A stretch of 64,000 nt of DNA from Salegentibacter agarivorans (GCF_900113135.1 NZ_FOOH01000021.1:1-64000), one strand, 5' to 3'. Positions 33,601-43,241 are shown, counted from the first letter of the stretch. Numbers and translations are program-made. Notes: generated by a model from the sequence alone, not told the origin.

Positions 33601-36600
33601 ATGAGTAAAACTATTATCGCCCAAAGCTTTGCACAATCCTCGCAACAGCAGGAATTGAGGGATTCCCTTGTCTCTTCTGAAAAAAATCGGACTAAAATTC
33701 AACTTAAAGGACTTGTTGGTTCTGCTTTTTCTTTTGTTGTAGCCAATGCGTTTAAAGAAGCAGAAAAACCCTTTTTGCTGATCTTTAACGATAAGGAAGA
33801 AGCGGCTTATTATTTAAACGATCTCGAGCAGCTGGTAGGAGAAAAAAATGTGCTTTTTTATCCCGGCAGTTACCGCCGTCCATATCAAATTGAGGAAACA
33901 GATAATGCAAATGTATTATTACGAGCCGAAGTTTTAAACCGAATTAATTCGCGTAAAAAACCAGCGATAATTGTTACCTATCCTGATGCTTTATTTGAAA
34001 AAGTAGTTACCCGAAAAGAACTGGATAGAAGCACGCTAAAAATTTCTGTAGAAGATGAACTTTCTATAGATTTTGTAAACGAGGTTTTATTCGAATATAA
34101 ATTCAAAAGGGTTGATTTTGTAACCGAACCGGGCGAGTTCTCAGTACGTGGGGGGATTATAGATGTTTTTTCCTTTAGTAACGACGAGCCTTACCGTATC
34201 GAGTTTTTTGGAGATGAAGTAGACAGCATCAGAAGTTTTGATGTAGAAACCCAGCTTTCTACAGATAAGGTGAAGAAAATTTCGGTGATGCCGAATGTGG
34301 AAAATAAACACCTTGATGAAATACGGGATAGTTTTCTAAAATATATTTCAGAAAAAACCGTGGTGTTTGTTAAAAACCTCGATTTACTCACTGCGCAAGC
34401 CGATAAACTTTTTAGCAAGGCAGAAGAAGCCTTTAATAAACTTTCTGAAGATGTAAAACATAGTGAACCCAAAGAGCTGTTTTGTGATGGGCAGTTAATT
34501 AAAAGTCAGCTAGAGCTTTTTTCAGTTGTTGAATTGAGTAACCAGACTTATTTAGAAGCTCAGAAAAGTATAGAATTTCAAACAAAACCCCAGCCTTCTT
34601 TCAATAAGCAATTCGATTTACTGATTGATAACTTAATTGAAAATCAGGAAAACGGGTATACAAATTATATCTTCTGCGTAAGTGAACAGCAAGCCAAACG
34701 GTTCCACGATATCTTCGATGATCAGGAACGTATAGTAAAATACCAAACAATTACTTTGGCTTTATTTCAGGGTTTTATCGATGAAACCGGAAAAAATGTT
34801 TGTTACACAGATCACCAGATCTTTGAGCGCTACCATAAGTTTCATCTTAAGAATGGTTATGCTAAAAAACAGGCGATCACGCTTAAGGAACTCGGTAATC
34901 TTGAAGTGGGTGATTATGTAACCCATATTGACCATGGAATAGGGAAATTTGGCGGACTTCAGAAAATTGATGTAGAAGGAAAAAAGCAGGAAGCGATCAA
35001 GCTTTTCTACGGTGAGCGGGATATTTTATATGTCAGCATTCACTCTCTCCATAAAATTTCGAAATATAACGGGAAGGATGGCAAAGAGCCCAAGATCTTT
35101 AAATTGGGAAGTAACGCCTGGAAGAAACTAAAGCAAAAGACCAAGGCGCGTGTTAAACATATTGCCTACAATTTAATTGAACTTTACGCAAAACGAAGAT
35201 TACAAAAAGGCTTTGCCTTTGGCCCAGATTCTTACTTACAACACGAGCTGGAAGCCTCTTTTATGTATGAAGACACGCCAGATCAAAGTACCGCAACCCA
35301 GGCGGTAAAAGAAGATATGGAAAACGAGCGCCCTATGGATCGGTTGGTTTGTGGGGATGTTGGTTTCGGGAAAACAGAGGTTGCTATTCGGGCAGCTTTT
35401 AAAGCGGTAGATAACGGTAAACAAGTTGCTGTTCTAGTGCCAACCACTATTTTGGCGTTTCAACATCATGAAACTTTCACTGAACGTTTAAAAGATTTCC
35501 CGGTAACAGTAGATTATTTAAATAGGTTTAGAACCGCTAAAGAACGCCGAGAAACTTTAGCCGATCTGGAAAATGGAAAAGTAGATATTGTGATTGGTAC
35601 GCACCAATTGGTTAATAAAGCGGTGAAATTTAAAGATCTTGGATTACTGATCGTAGATGAAGAACAAAAATTTGGAGTTTCGGTAAAAGATAAACTGAAA
35701 ACTATCAAGGAAAATGTAGATACACTTACATTAACGGCAACGCCTATTCCAAGAACGCTTCAGTTTAGTTTAATGGCCGCGCGAGATTTATCTACCATCA
35801 CCACTCCGCCCCCAAACCGTTATCCAATTGAAACTAACGTAATTCGTTTTTCCGAAGAAACTATTCGGGATGCGGTTTCTTATGAAATTCAACGGGGCGG
35901 ACAGGTTTTCTTTATTCATAACCGGATTGAAAATATTAAAGAAGTCGCCGGAATGATTCAGCGTGTGGTGCCAGATGCTAAGATTGGTGTAGGCCACGGC
36001 CAGATGGAAGGCAAGAAGCTGGAAAAACTGATGCTGAGTTTTATCAATGGTGAATTTGACGTTTTGGTTTCAACAACGATCGTGGAAAGCGGACTTGATG
36101 TTACTAATGCGAACACTATTTTCATTAATAATGCGAATAATTTTGGGGTTTCAGATCTTCACCAAATGCGAGGTAGAGTAGGACGAAGCAACAAGAAGGC
36201 TTTTTGTTACTTTATAACGCCACCGTATTCTGTAATGACTGAAGATGCTCGGAAACGAATTAGTGCTTTAGAGCAATTTTCTGAATTAGGAAGCGGAATT
36301 AATATCGCGATGAAAGATTTGGAAATTCGTGGAGCCGGAGACTTACTGGGTGGCGAACAAAGCGGATTTATCAACGAAATTGGTTTTGATACCTATCAGA
36401 AGATTTTAAATGAAGCGATTGAGGAATTAAAAGAAAATGAATTTCAGGAGCTTTATAATGAATCTGAAAATATAGAGGATAAAACCTTTGTAAAAGATGC
36501 GCAGATCGATACCGATTTTGAGATTCTTTTCCCCGATGATTATATCAATAATATTACTGAAAGACTGAATTTATATACACAGTTAAATAAAATTACTTCA

Positions 36601-36984
36601 GAAGAAGAATTGCAAAAGTTTGAAGCAGAGCTTGTAGATCGTTTTGGGGAATTACCAACCCAGGCGGTAGATTTACTTAATAGTGTTCGTATAAAGTGGA
36701 TCGCGGCGAGTATAGGTCTGGAAAAGATCATATTAAAACAAGGCAAATTGATAGGCTATTTTATTTCCGATCAGCAATCCAGATTTTATCAAACCAATAC
36801 GTTTACCAAGGTGCTGCAATATGTACAAACGCATAAGCATAAATGCACCATGAAAGAGAAGAAAACCAGGAATGGCTTGCGATTGCTCTTAACTTTTGAA
36901 AAGATCAATTCGATAGAAAGCGCTTTAAAAGTTTTGCAGCCCCTGGATTTTAGGGTTAAGGAAGAAGAGGTTGAAGCCCCCTAA
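33601..36984 (+). CDS. mfd: Transcription-repair coupling factor Mfd
   Basis: Mfd removes RNA polymerase stalled at DNA lesions and recruits UvrA. The 1127-residue product starts at the ATG at 33601; the upstream TTG at 33565 lies in the promoter. An N-terminal UvrB-like module (about 1-330; FYPGSYRRPYQ, FSVRGGIIDVFSF) precedes the polymerase-binding domain (about 430-520; VGDYVTHIDHGIGKFGG). A superfamily 2 translocase follows: Walker A GDVGFGKTEVA near 585, DEEQ near 686, TATPIPRTL and the RG motif QMRGRVGRSNKK. The TRCF C-domain is at about 975-1080. Length is normal. Confidence 0.97.
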   Translation: MSKTIIAQSFAQSSQQQELRDSLVSSEKNRTKIQLKGLVGSAFSFVVANAFKEAEKPFLLIFNDKEEAAYYLNDLEQLVGEKNVLFYPGSYRRPYQIEETDNANVLLRAEVLNRINSRKKPAIIVTYPDALFEKVVTRKELDRSTLKISVEDELSIDFVNEVLFEYKFKRVDFVTEPGEFSVRGGIIDVFSFSNDEPYRIEFFGDEVDSIRSFDVETQLSTDKVKKISVMPNVENKHLDEIRDSFLKYISEKTVVFVKNLDLLTAQADKLFSKAEEAFNKLSEDVKHSEPKELFCDGQLIKSQLELFSVVELSNQTYLEAQKSIEFQTKPQPSFNKQFDLLIDNLIENQENGYTNYIFCVSEQQAKRFHDIFDDQERIVKYQTITLALFQGFIDETGKNVCYTDHQIFERYHKFHLKNGYAKKQAITLKELGNLEVGDYVTHIDHGIGKFGGLQKIDVEGKKQEAIKLFYGERDILYVSIHSLHKISKYNGKDGKEPKIFKLGSNAWKKLKQKTKARVKHIAYNLIELYAKRRLQKGFAFGPDSYLQHELEASFMYEDTPDQSTATQAVKEDMENERPMDRLVCGDVGFGKTEVAIRAAFKAVDNGKQVAVLVPTTILAFQHHETFTERLKDFPVTVDYLNRFRTAKERRETLADLENGKVDIVIGTHQLVNKAVKFKDLGLLIVDEEQKFGVSVKDKLKTIKENVDTLTLTATPIPRTLQFSLMAARDLSTITTPPPNRYPIETNVIRFSEETIRDAVSYEIQRGGQVFFIHNRIENIKEVAGMIQRVVPDAKIGVGHGQMEGKKLEKLMLSFINGEFDVLVSTTIVESGLDVTNANTIFINNANNFGVSDLHQMRGRVGRSNKKAFCYFITPPYSVMTEDARKRISALEQFSELGSGINIAMKDLEIRGAGDLLGGEQSGFINEIGFDTYQKILNEAIEELKENEFQELYNESENIEDKTFVKDAQIDTDFEILFPDDYINNITERLNLYTQLNKITSEEELQKFEAELVDRFGELPTQAVDLLNSVRIKWIAASIGLEKIILKQGKLIGYFISDQQSRFYQTNTFTKVLQYVQTHKHKCTMKEKKTRNGLRLLLTFEKINSIESALKVLQPLDFRVKEEEVEAP

Positions 36985-37014
36985 CCTCCGAAGCGGGAAT
37001 AAAAAAAATGTCAC

Positions 37015-37140
37015 CCTCCTTTTTAAGGAGGGGTGGCCGATAGGCCGGGGTGGTTGAACCCTTCCGTCATTCCTTCGGAATGCCACCTCCCCTTAAAAAG
37101 GGAAGGAGCTTTTACGTCATTCTGAACTCGTTTCAGAATC
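37015..37140. repeat. Compound intergenic repeat: CTCC-rich inverted repeat plus family A left end
   Basis: CTCCTTTTTAAGGAGGGGTGG (37018-37038) is answered by CCACCTCCCCTTAAAAAGGG (about 37083-37102), a long imperfect inverted repeat. Smaller stems lie inside (GGCCGATAGGCC; CATTCCTTCGGAATG). It is followed by TACGTCATTCTGAACTCGTTTC, the family A left-end hairpin. The 282-bp mfd-OMP spacer is thus mostly repeat. Confidence 0.7.
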
Positions 37141-37266
37141 TATGTTGTTAAATAGTCACTTCAAATAAGTAAAAAAATTCATTTTAAAACCTAAATATTG
37201 TGGTTTTTCCAATGTTTTAGCAAATAAAAACTATGTTTGTAGTTATAACATAAACTATCTAACAAA

Positions 37267-37806
37267 ATGATTAAAAATTTCTTTTTAGTTTTCTTCCTTT
37301 TTCTGGGATTAAACTCCTTTGCTCAAAATGTAGATTTCGGTATCCAGGCTGGATATACAAATGTTGAAGTAGAAGCTAATGCCAAGGGTGGTACACAGGT
37401 TTCTGCAGACGGTTCCGGTTTTTATGTAGGATTTTTAGCCGATTTTCAATTCACCGAAAATTGGCACCTTCAACCTTCCGTAAATTATTTTAATGTAGAA
37501 GAAACCGATTTCTTATCTATTCCGGTTCTTGTGCAGTATTATATAGAAAATTCCGGTTTTTATTTACAAGCGGGTCCTCAGGCAACTATTGTATTAGAAG
37601 ATGTTCCCACTACAAACGAATTTGGTTTAGATGCGGCATTTGGTGTAGGCTATCATATCACCGAGGATTTCTTTATTGAGGCACGTTATGGTATTGAACT
37701 AACCAATAGATATACTGACGAATCTATAGAATTTGCCGAACAATACGATACAGATATTAAAAGTGGAGTAAATACTTTGATGGTAGGAGTAGGTTATAAG
37801 TTCTAA
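37267..37806 (+). CDS. Outer-membrane beta-barrel protein
   Basis: A 179-residue protein with signal peptide MIKNFFLVFFLFLGLNSFAQ. The body alternates beta strands of the OmpA/PorT-like eight-stranded barrel type (VDFGIQAGYTNVEV, GFYVGFLADFQF, GFYLQAGPQA, AAFGVGYHI, FIEARYGIELTNRY) and ends GVGYKF with a terminal aromatic. Function unknown. A TATGTTTG element at 37232-37239 lies 27 nt before the ATG and is a likely -7 promoter box. Confidence 0.8.
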   Translation: MIKNFFLVFFLFLGLNSFAQNVDFGIQAGYTNVEVEANAKGGTQVSADGSGFYVGFLADFQFTENWHLQPSVNYFNVEETDFLSIPVLVQYYIENSGFYLQAGPQATIVLEDVPTTNEFGLDAAFGVGYHITEDFFIEARYGIELTNRYTDESIEFAEQYDTDIKSGVNTLMVGVGYKF

Positions 37807-37859
37807 CCAAACCTCAAGTTTGCTAAACCGAAGTGAAAGGAAAACCTTTCTACAATATA

Positions 37860-37897
37860 GACCTTACAGGTTTTTAAAATCTGTGAGGTTTTTTATT
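37860..37897. repeat. Interspersed palindrome, family B, copy 2, likely OMP terminator
   Basis: ACCTTACAGGTTTT and AAAATCTGTGAGGTTTTTTA form a stem with a U-tract on the plus strand, 54 bases past the barrel gene. It is well placed to terminate it. Confidence 0.75.
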
Positions 37898-37928
37898 TAC
37901 GCCATCTTCAGCCTGGTTCAGAGGGTCT

Positions 37929-38729
37929 CTAGATTTCCTTCTCAAATTGATAATCCAATACTTCCCCTAAATTAACCGAACTTATTTTCTTGCCCTTAGA
38001 AACTCCATTCTGGTCAAAATAGGGAATATTTAAGTTCTTTCCCTTTGCAGTTTTCGTGTAATAATCTTCCTTAGTTGGATGATCTGGACAGGCTGCGTTA
38101 AAAGTTTTTCCCCAGGCTTCTTTCTTGATGATCTGATTTATGATTTCTATACAATCTTCCTGTTGAATAAGGTTTACCGGCGCTTTTGAATTTTTAATCC
38201 CGGTTTTGTTAGCAAGGTAATTTACAGGATGTCTTCCCGGACCAATTAATCCGCCGAACCTAATAACTGTGGTTTGAAAATGCTGATTTTTCAATAGCAT
38301 TTGTTCTGAAGAAATAAGTTGTTTAGCGGCTTCTGAAGTTCCGTTAGCTTCGTTTTCTTCGGTGTATTCGGGGAAGTTTTCTTCGTCTTTATAGACTGAA
38401 GTAGAACTCACAAAAATCACTTTTTCTACCGGAGATTTTTCTATATAATCTATAATCCTGCCTATTTTACCAACGAAATCGGCTTCGGGATCGCCACGAA
38501 GGCCGGGCGGTATGTCTATAATTAGCAATTCAGAATGCGCCAGGAAAGAAGTAAGATCGCCCTGAACGCCTTCTGTAAAAATTTTAATCTGATAAGGCGT
38601 AATGCCGGCCTCACGCAATGGCTGCATTTTTTCCTGGCTGGTTACCGAGCCTTTTACTACGTGCTCTTCTTTAAGCTTTTTTGCGAGTGGCAATCCCAGC
38701 CAGCCGGTTCCTAATATAGATATGTTCAT
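37929..38729 (-). CDS. SDR-family NAD(P)-binding protein (YeeZ-like)
   Basis: A 266-residue Rossmann-fold protein beginning MNISILGTGWLGLPLAKKL (the GxGxxG nucleotide motif). It contains VIFVSSTSVYKD and a VIRFGGLIGPGRHP segment typical of extended/atypical SDR epimerase-like proteins such as YeeZ. The usual YxxxK pair is not obvious after SVYKD, so catalysis is uncertain. It is the only gene of its unit, bounded by repeats on both sides. Confidence 0.75.
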   Translation of the reverse strand: MNISILGTGWLGLPLAKKLKEEHVVKGSVTSQEKMQPLREAGITPYQIKIFTEGVQGDLTSFLAHSELLIIDIPPGLRGDPEADFVGKIGRIIDYIEKSPVEKVIFVSSTSVYKDEENFPEYTEENEANGTSEAAKQLISSEQMLLKNQHFQTTVIRFGGLIGPGRHPVNYLANKTGIKNSKAPVNLIQQEDCIEIINQIIKKEAWGKTFNAACPDHPTKEDYYTKTAKGKNLNIPYFDQNGVSKGKKISSVNLGEVLDYQFEKEI

Positions 38730-38732
38730 AAA

Positions 38733-38767
38733 GCCCCTCCCGGCCTCCCCAAAGGGGAGGTGTTTTT
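38733..38767. repeat. CCTCCCC-AAA-GGGGAGG hairpin
   Basis: A perfect 7-bp G+C stem with a 3-base loop (38744-38760), followed by TGTTTTT on the plus strand. It lies directly upstream of the SDR start. The motif resembles the CTCC-rich repeat near 37.0 kb. Confidence 0.7.
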
Positions 38768-38794
38768 AAGTTTTAAATAAAATATTCGTGTATT

Positions 38795-38874
38795 CGTCAA
38801 GCTGAACTTGTTTCAGCTTCTAATATGAGAAGATTTCTTATCAAGTTAGATCCTGAAATAAATTCAGGATGACG
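38795..38874. repeat. Interspersed intergenic repeat, family A, copy 4
   Basis: An 80-bp unit. The left end CGTCAAGCTGAACTTGTTTC (continuing AGCTTCTAA) and the right end CTGAAATAAATTCAGGATGA (ending CG) are shared with the copy at 55.0 kb. The tips CGTCA/TGACG are inverted. It lies between SDR and M28. Confidence 0.8.
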
Positions 38875-38905
38875 AGTAATAACCTCAAAGCTACAAAACC
38901 AAAAC

Positions 38906-41221
38906 CTACTCGGGACTTATGGTTTTCTTAAATATTACAGCATCGTTTAGTACAAAAGGCCTTGGAATCATAGTTTCTGGTCTGGGCTTTACATTTAAAT
39001 CTTGATTTTCAAGCAAATCATAACTGGACTCGTAAAGTGTGAATTCTGGTGTTTTATCCTTTTTCAAACTGAATTCCAATCTTAAAGTATCCCTTCCCGA
39101 AATATGATAAGTCAATATTCGGTCGTGCCATCTACGGGTGTGAATATGAAAATCGTTACTTCCCAGCGCGACAGAATCAGCTTCGAGACCATTCACTTTA
39201 AAACTTTCAAAATCTACGGTTCTATCAGCAAAAAGTTCTATTCTATCCGCTTTTCGGTTGGTAGCAATTTTCAGAGAATAGGAATTAAAAGCTGTGGTAG
39301 AATCGGTTTTTTCCCAAATTACGCCGGGCGATTTTAGATCAATTTTTGGAGCTTCGGCACGCCAGGTAAAATTTGAGCCGTATTTGCTGCTAAAGGTTTT
39401 ATTTTCTGAAGGAGCAATTAATGGTTCTTCTCCAAAATATGCTTCAGTCCATTCGTCTGGCATCTTATCGTAAGAATACCAATTGGTAGTATTTTTATCG
39501 GCATCAAAAAGATACACCAGCGAATTCGGTTTAGGGTGTTCTTCGGTGAAATCGGCTTTAAAATGTGCGATAATTAAAAGAATATTGAAAACTAAGAAGA
39601 ATAAAACCGCGATTTTTTTATTGCTTTTAAAATAGGCAAAAACAGGTAACAGCAGTTGAAATAATAAAACGGTGAGTAAAGCTGAGACAAACAATATTTT
39701 CAGACCTAAAGCTACCGGAAACATTTTTATAAAAGGCACTAAAATAAATACAGCCGGAAGGCTTAAGAACGCCATTAATAAGGAATTTGGCGATTCCTGA
39801 CGCATCATAATAAATAGCTGCAGTAAGCCGAAAAAGCCTGGGATTATAAAATATGCCGCGCCTTTTAAAAAGAATGCTAGCAAAGTGCAAAGCAATAACC
39901 AGAAAAATAGTGGAACAACAAATAGATTCGCCTTTTTGTCTATATGTCTAAATCGGAAGTAGGTGAAAAACGAAATGAGTAAGCTTAATGAAACAAAAGC
40001 AGCGATATAATAATAGCCGTTATAGGTAAAACCCTGTTCCATTTCTGAATATTCAGGGTAGCTGTAAAGTAGAAATTTCCAAAGTAGAAAAACCAATAAG
40101 CCAGAAAAGGCCAGGCTCACCATAAACGGAATAATACTCTTTGAAATTTCTTTTAGCTGAAGATGATCCTTGGAAAATCCATAGCCCAGAATGATAAAAA
40201 ACAAAACAAAAGCGAGAATAAGCATTGGGAATATCCAGGAAAACGGATAACTGATTATTTCCCCGCCCGGAATATTAAAAAACAATACTTCTTTTTCCGC
40301 ATTTACTTCGCTTAAATCTGCATCTTTAAAATAATCGAGTAGAGGCATTAAATAACTGCCTTGATGTGCTAAGGTTTCTTTATCTAAGTTTTTGGGGGTG
40401 TCAGTCGCGGTGTGATAATCAAAATGATCGTCTATAAATGCAAAATTATAACCCGGGATATTTCCCTGTTCCCTTAAAACAGTAAGATCGGTGTCGTTAG
40501 GCAGCATTTTATAAACGCTATAAACCAGCGAATTCGTAACTAGAAATTCTGGATTGGCTTCTTTGAAAGAATTAATAAGCCCTGCATTTCCAGAATTTGT
40601 TTCCAGGAACATAAAAGAATCGCCATCACTGCCGCGGGCTTCAAAATTAAGGGCAAGTTTGGCATCTTTAGCCCAGGGATGATCTTTTATAAAAAGTTCG
40701 GCGCCATTTAAACCGAGTTCTTCAGCATCGGTAAACAGTATGATAATATCATTTTTGTGCTTTTTATTTTCAGCTAAAAATGTACGAATTCCTTCTAAAA
40801 TTGTTCCCACGCCGCTGCCGGCATCACTGGCACCGGGAGAAGAATGCGGATTACTGTCGTAATGCGTCATAAGCACCAAAGCTTCACCGTTTCCGTTGCC
40901 TTCTAAACGTGCTAAAATATTTTGAGGACGCACTAGCGTGCCGCTTTTGGTAAGCGTATAATCTTCGTGAGTTTGCGCCTGTAAGCCCATTACCTGTAAC
41001 TGGCCTACAATATAATTTCTTACGCGGCTATGAGCTTCAGTCCCTACATAATGTGGTTTCTGCGCAATCGCTTCCACGTGTTTAAAAGCGCGTTGGGTAG
41101 AAAAAGTGGTTTCAGGCGCATCTTTAGCTTCAATATTTTTTGGTTGGCTGCTGTAAAAGCTAAACCAAACTGCAATGGTAATAAAAATGAAAGAGAAAAA
41201 GCGAGGTATATTCTTCAGCAT
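38906..41221 (-). CDS. M28-family aminopeptidase with C-terminal membrane domain
   Basis: A 771-residue membrane peptidase. One N-terminal helix (about 8-24) is followed by a periplasmic M28 zinc domain (about 40-300). The metal ligands are visible in MTHYDSNPHSSPGASD (His, Asp), FTDAEELGLNGAE (Glu) and FIDDHFDYHTATDTP (Asp, His). About eight membrane helices follow (about 325-560), then a C-terminal beta-rich exported domain (about 575-771). This layout matches the ER/Fxna-like M28 peptidases found in Bacteroidota. The substrate is unknown. Confidence 0.88.
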   Translation of the reverse strand: MLKNIPRFFSFIFITIAVWFSFYSSQPKNIEAKDAPETTFSTQRAFKHVEAIAQKPHYVGTEAHSRVRNYIVGQLQVMGLQAQTHEDYTLTKSGTLVRPQNILARLEGNGNGEALVLMTHYDSNPHSSPGASDAGSGVGTILEGIRTFLAENKKHKNDIIILFTDAEELGLNGAELFIKDHPWAKDAKLALNFEARGSDGDSFMFLETNSGNAGLINSFKEANPEFLVTNSLVYSVYKMLPNDTDLTVLREQGNIPGYNFAFIDDHFDYHTATDTPKNLDKETLAHQGSYLMPLLDYFKDADLSEVNAEKEVLFFNIPGGEIISYPFSWIFPMLILAFVLFFIILGYGFSKDHLQLKEISKSIIPFMVSLAFSGLLVFLLWKFLLYSYPEYSEMEQGFTYNGYYYIAAFVSLSLLISFFTYFRFRHIDKKANLFVVPLFFWLLLCTLLAFFLKGAAYFIIPGFFGLLQLFIMMRQESPNSLLMAFLSLPAVFILVPFIKMFPVALGLKILFVSALLTVLLFQLLLPVFAYFKSNKKIAVLFFLVFNILLIIAHFKADFTEEHPKPNSLVYLFDADKNTTNWYSYDKMPDEWTEAYFGEEPLIAPSENKTFSSKYGSNFTWRAEAPKIDLKSPGVIWEKTDSTTAFNSYSLKIATNRKADRIELFADRTVDFESFKVNGLEADSVALGSNDFHIHTRRWHDRILTYHISGRDTLRLEFSLKKDKTPEFTLYESSYDLLENQDLNVKPRPETMIPRPFVLNDAVIFKKTISPE

Positions 41222-41357
41222 AATTCAGAAAAAAACAAAAGGTTTACAGGATTTAAAGATACTTAAGATTTTAAGGAATAGTAATACAGGAAAGCAGGCT
41301 TTCAGAATAATTAAATTTTACCTATATTTAAGTTATTAGTAATCAAAAATTTAAGTT

Positions 41358-41825
41358 ATGGGTATTAAAAGTTTTCAGGGAAAAAGGGCGGAACCGGAGA
41401 AGCCGAAGAGCGCACCCATGTTGGTTAGAGATTATATGAGTACCTCACTGGTTACTTTTAAAGAACACGAGAATATTTTAGATGTTGCCGAAAAACTGAC
41501 CAAACATAAAATATCTGGTGGGTGTGTGGTAGATGACAATAATAAACTAGTAGGGCTTATTTCTGAAGGGGATTGTATGAAACAAATTTCAGACAGCCAG
41601 TATTACAATATGCCCTTAGAAGATACTACCATTGGTAAGCGAATGACTTGTAATGTGGAAACCATAGACGGAAATATGAATGTGATGGATGCCGCAAAAC
41701 TATTTATTGAAAAACGGTTTAGGCGTTTTCCAATTGTGGAACACGGCAAACTTATTGGGCAAATTAGCCAAAGTGATGTACTTAGGGCAGCGGTGCGTTT
41801 AAAAAGTAATAATTGGGGAGATTAA
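41358..41825 (+). CDS. CBS-domain protein
   Basis: A 155-residue protein composed of two CBS domains: VRDYMSTSLVTFKEHENILDVAEKL-type start near residue 24 with LVGLISEGDCM, and a second near 90 with FRRFPIVEHGKLIGQISQSDVL. Paired CBS modules bind adenosyl ligands (AMP, ATP, SAM) and regulate partner proteins. No partner lies next to it. A TATATTTA near 41325 could be a weak -7 element. Confidence 0.9.
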   Translation: MGIKSFQGKRAEPEKPKSAPMLVRDYMSTSLVTFKEHENILDVAEKLTKHKISGGCVVDDNNKLVGLISEGDCMKQISDSQYYNMPLEDTTIGKRMTCNVETIDGNMNVMDAAKLFIEKRFRRFPIVEHGKLIGQISQSDVLRAAVRLKSNNWGD

Positions 41826-41843
41826 GACCTTTGCTTAAACTAA

Positions 41844-42269
41844 TTATTCAAGCTTTTTAAAAATCTTTGACATGGTTTTCCCGTCTATTGCTTCCATATC
41901 TATAAGCTTTAAGGATTCTACCATATTAAGTGTTGAAGATTTATATTCTTTGAAATGTGGTGTTTCCAGATGAGCTTTATAGGCTTCATTATCTGCATAT
42001 ATTTCTAATATTCTTATTTTGGTAGGGTCTTCCTTTTGAAACATTGGGTATATAGAAATAACGCCTGGCTCTAACCTAACAGAAGCTTCAGCTTCATATT
42101 TTAAAATTTTTATATACTCTTCAAGATACTGCTCTTCTATTTTAATTTCAGAAATCCTGATAAGCATTTCATCTGTTTGCGGAGTATTTTTCATCTTATT
42201 TTGAGAACCACAAGAGTAGATTAAAAAAATTAAAGATAGAATCGTAAATGCCGATTTTATAAATTTCAT
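41844..42269 (-). CDS. Lipoprotein with antibiotic-biosynthesis-monooxygenase-like (ABM) domain
   Basis: A 141-residue protein with lipobox IYSC (Cys about 20) and then a dimeric ferredoxin-like ABM domain: LIRISEIKIEEQYLEEYIKI, PGVISIYPMFQKEDP, ILEIYADNEAYKAHLETPHF. Cytosolic ABM proteins oxidise quinols or small aromatics without a cofactor; lipidated periplasmic forms are common in Bacteroidota with no proven reaction. It converges with the CBS gene. Confidence 0.82.
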   Translation of the reverse strand: MKFIKSAFTILSLIFLIYSCGSQNKMKNTPQTDEMLIRISEIKIEEQYLEEYIKILKYEAEASVRLEPGVISIYPMFQKEDPTKIRILEIYADNEAYKAHLETPHFKEYKSSTLNMVESLKLIDMEAIDGKTMSKIFKKLE

Positions 42270-42323
42270 TTAGTATTAATTTTGAAATCCCTATCGGGAA
42301 ATGCACTATGTAATAGTGTGTGG

Positions 42324-42671
42324 TTAACTGCGTTTAACTAAAGCGTAAATTCCATTTTCTAAAGGAAGATATCCCTGGTCGTACACAAAATAATAGACCT
42401 TACCGGTTTTGGTTGTATAGATGCTGGTAAAATATTCAAAATTGAAACCACGGGCGAGTAATTTATTTTTACTAATCGTGGTTTTTTCGTTTGGATTGAA
42501 TTCTTCTAAAATTCGGTAATTTTTGCGAAGCAGGTTATTGACGTTTCTAACCAGGTTTTTCCTGTCTTTGTTGAGGTTGTTATGGTGTGCATTGCGACAA
42601 TAATCGCTGCAGAATTTCTTATCTACGCGACCTACAATTTTTTCGCCACATTCCAAACAGGATTTTTGCAT
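42324..42671 (-). CDS. Zinc-ribbon protein of unknown function
   Basis: A 115-residue protein with an N-terminal CLECGEKIVGRVDKKFCSDYC treble-clef/zinc-ribbon (two CxxC-like pairs), followed by RNAHHNNL and a helical basic stretch, then a small beta domain (TGKVYYFVYDQGYLPLENG). The N-terminus resembles DUF2116. This type of gene is common across Flavobacteriaceae but uncharacterised. Nucleic-acid binding is plausible. Confidence 0.75.
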   Translation of the reverse strand: MQKSCLECGEKIVGRVDKKFCSDYCRNAHHNNLNKDRKNLVRNVNNLLRKNYRILEEFNPNEKTTISKNKLLARGFNFEYFTSIYTTKTGKVYYFVYDQGYLPLENGIYALVKRS

Positions 42672-42793
42672 ACTACGCGATAATCGAGGATTAAATATTT
42701 CCAGGCTTTACTCGAAATTAAATTTTGTTTTCACAATAAATATAAATAAAAAGCTTAAAAAATACTGAAATTCAGGTTTTTGTAGAGTTATAC

Positions 42794-43219
42794 TTACTTG
42801 TTTTTCCGTATTTCCGCTTGGCGCATCGGCATACTATCTATAGTATTAAAAAGTTTTTCTGCGGAAAGCACTTCGGTTTGTTCCAGTTTTTCGCCGCCAT
42901 CCAATCCGATTAGAATAACCCGAAAATCGCTTTTTTCAGCTTTATATTTCTGAAAAAGCTCAGAAGAATTTTTCCAGTTCTCTTCTTCAAATCCGGTTGT
43001 ATATTTTTCAGGTAAAATTTGGTAGATTACCAGTTTTCGCTCGTTTAAGCCTTGTTGATGTTTTTGAAGTTCGGTAAGTTGTTGCTGGAATTTTTCATTT
43101 TTCTGTTCAGCTACAATCAAAATTAGTCGGTCTTTCCATTGGTGTTTAGAAAGATCTTGCGCATTTAAATTCATAGCGAAAGAGAAAATTAAGATAAAAC
43201 AACTTATAGATTTTAGCAT
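42794..43219 (-). CDS. Secreted DUF4174 protein
   Basis: A 141-residue protein with signal peptide MLKSISCFILIFSFAMNLNAQ and a DUF4174 domain: LSKHQWKDRLILIVAEQ, KLVIYQILP, FRVILIGLDGGEKLEQTE and FNTIDSMPMRQAEI, the C-terminal hallmark. The fold is thioredoxin-like but lacks CxxC, so redox activity is unlikely. It follows the half-helicase on the same strand by 22 bp and may be co-transcribed with it. Confidence 0.85.
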   Translation of the reverse strand: MLKSISCFILIFSFAMNLNAQDLSKHQWKDRLILIVAEQKNEKFQQQLTELQKHQQGLNERKLVIYQILPEKYTTGFEEENWKNSSELFQKYKAEKSDFRVILIGLDGGEKLEQTEVLSAEKLFNTIDSMPMRQAEIRKNK

Positions 43220-43241
43220 ATTCTAAAATACGAAAAATCTG

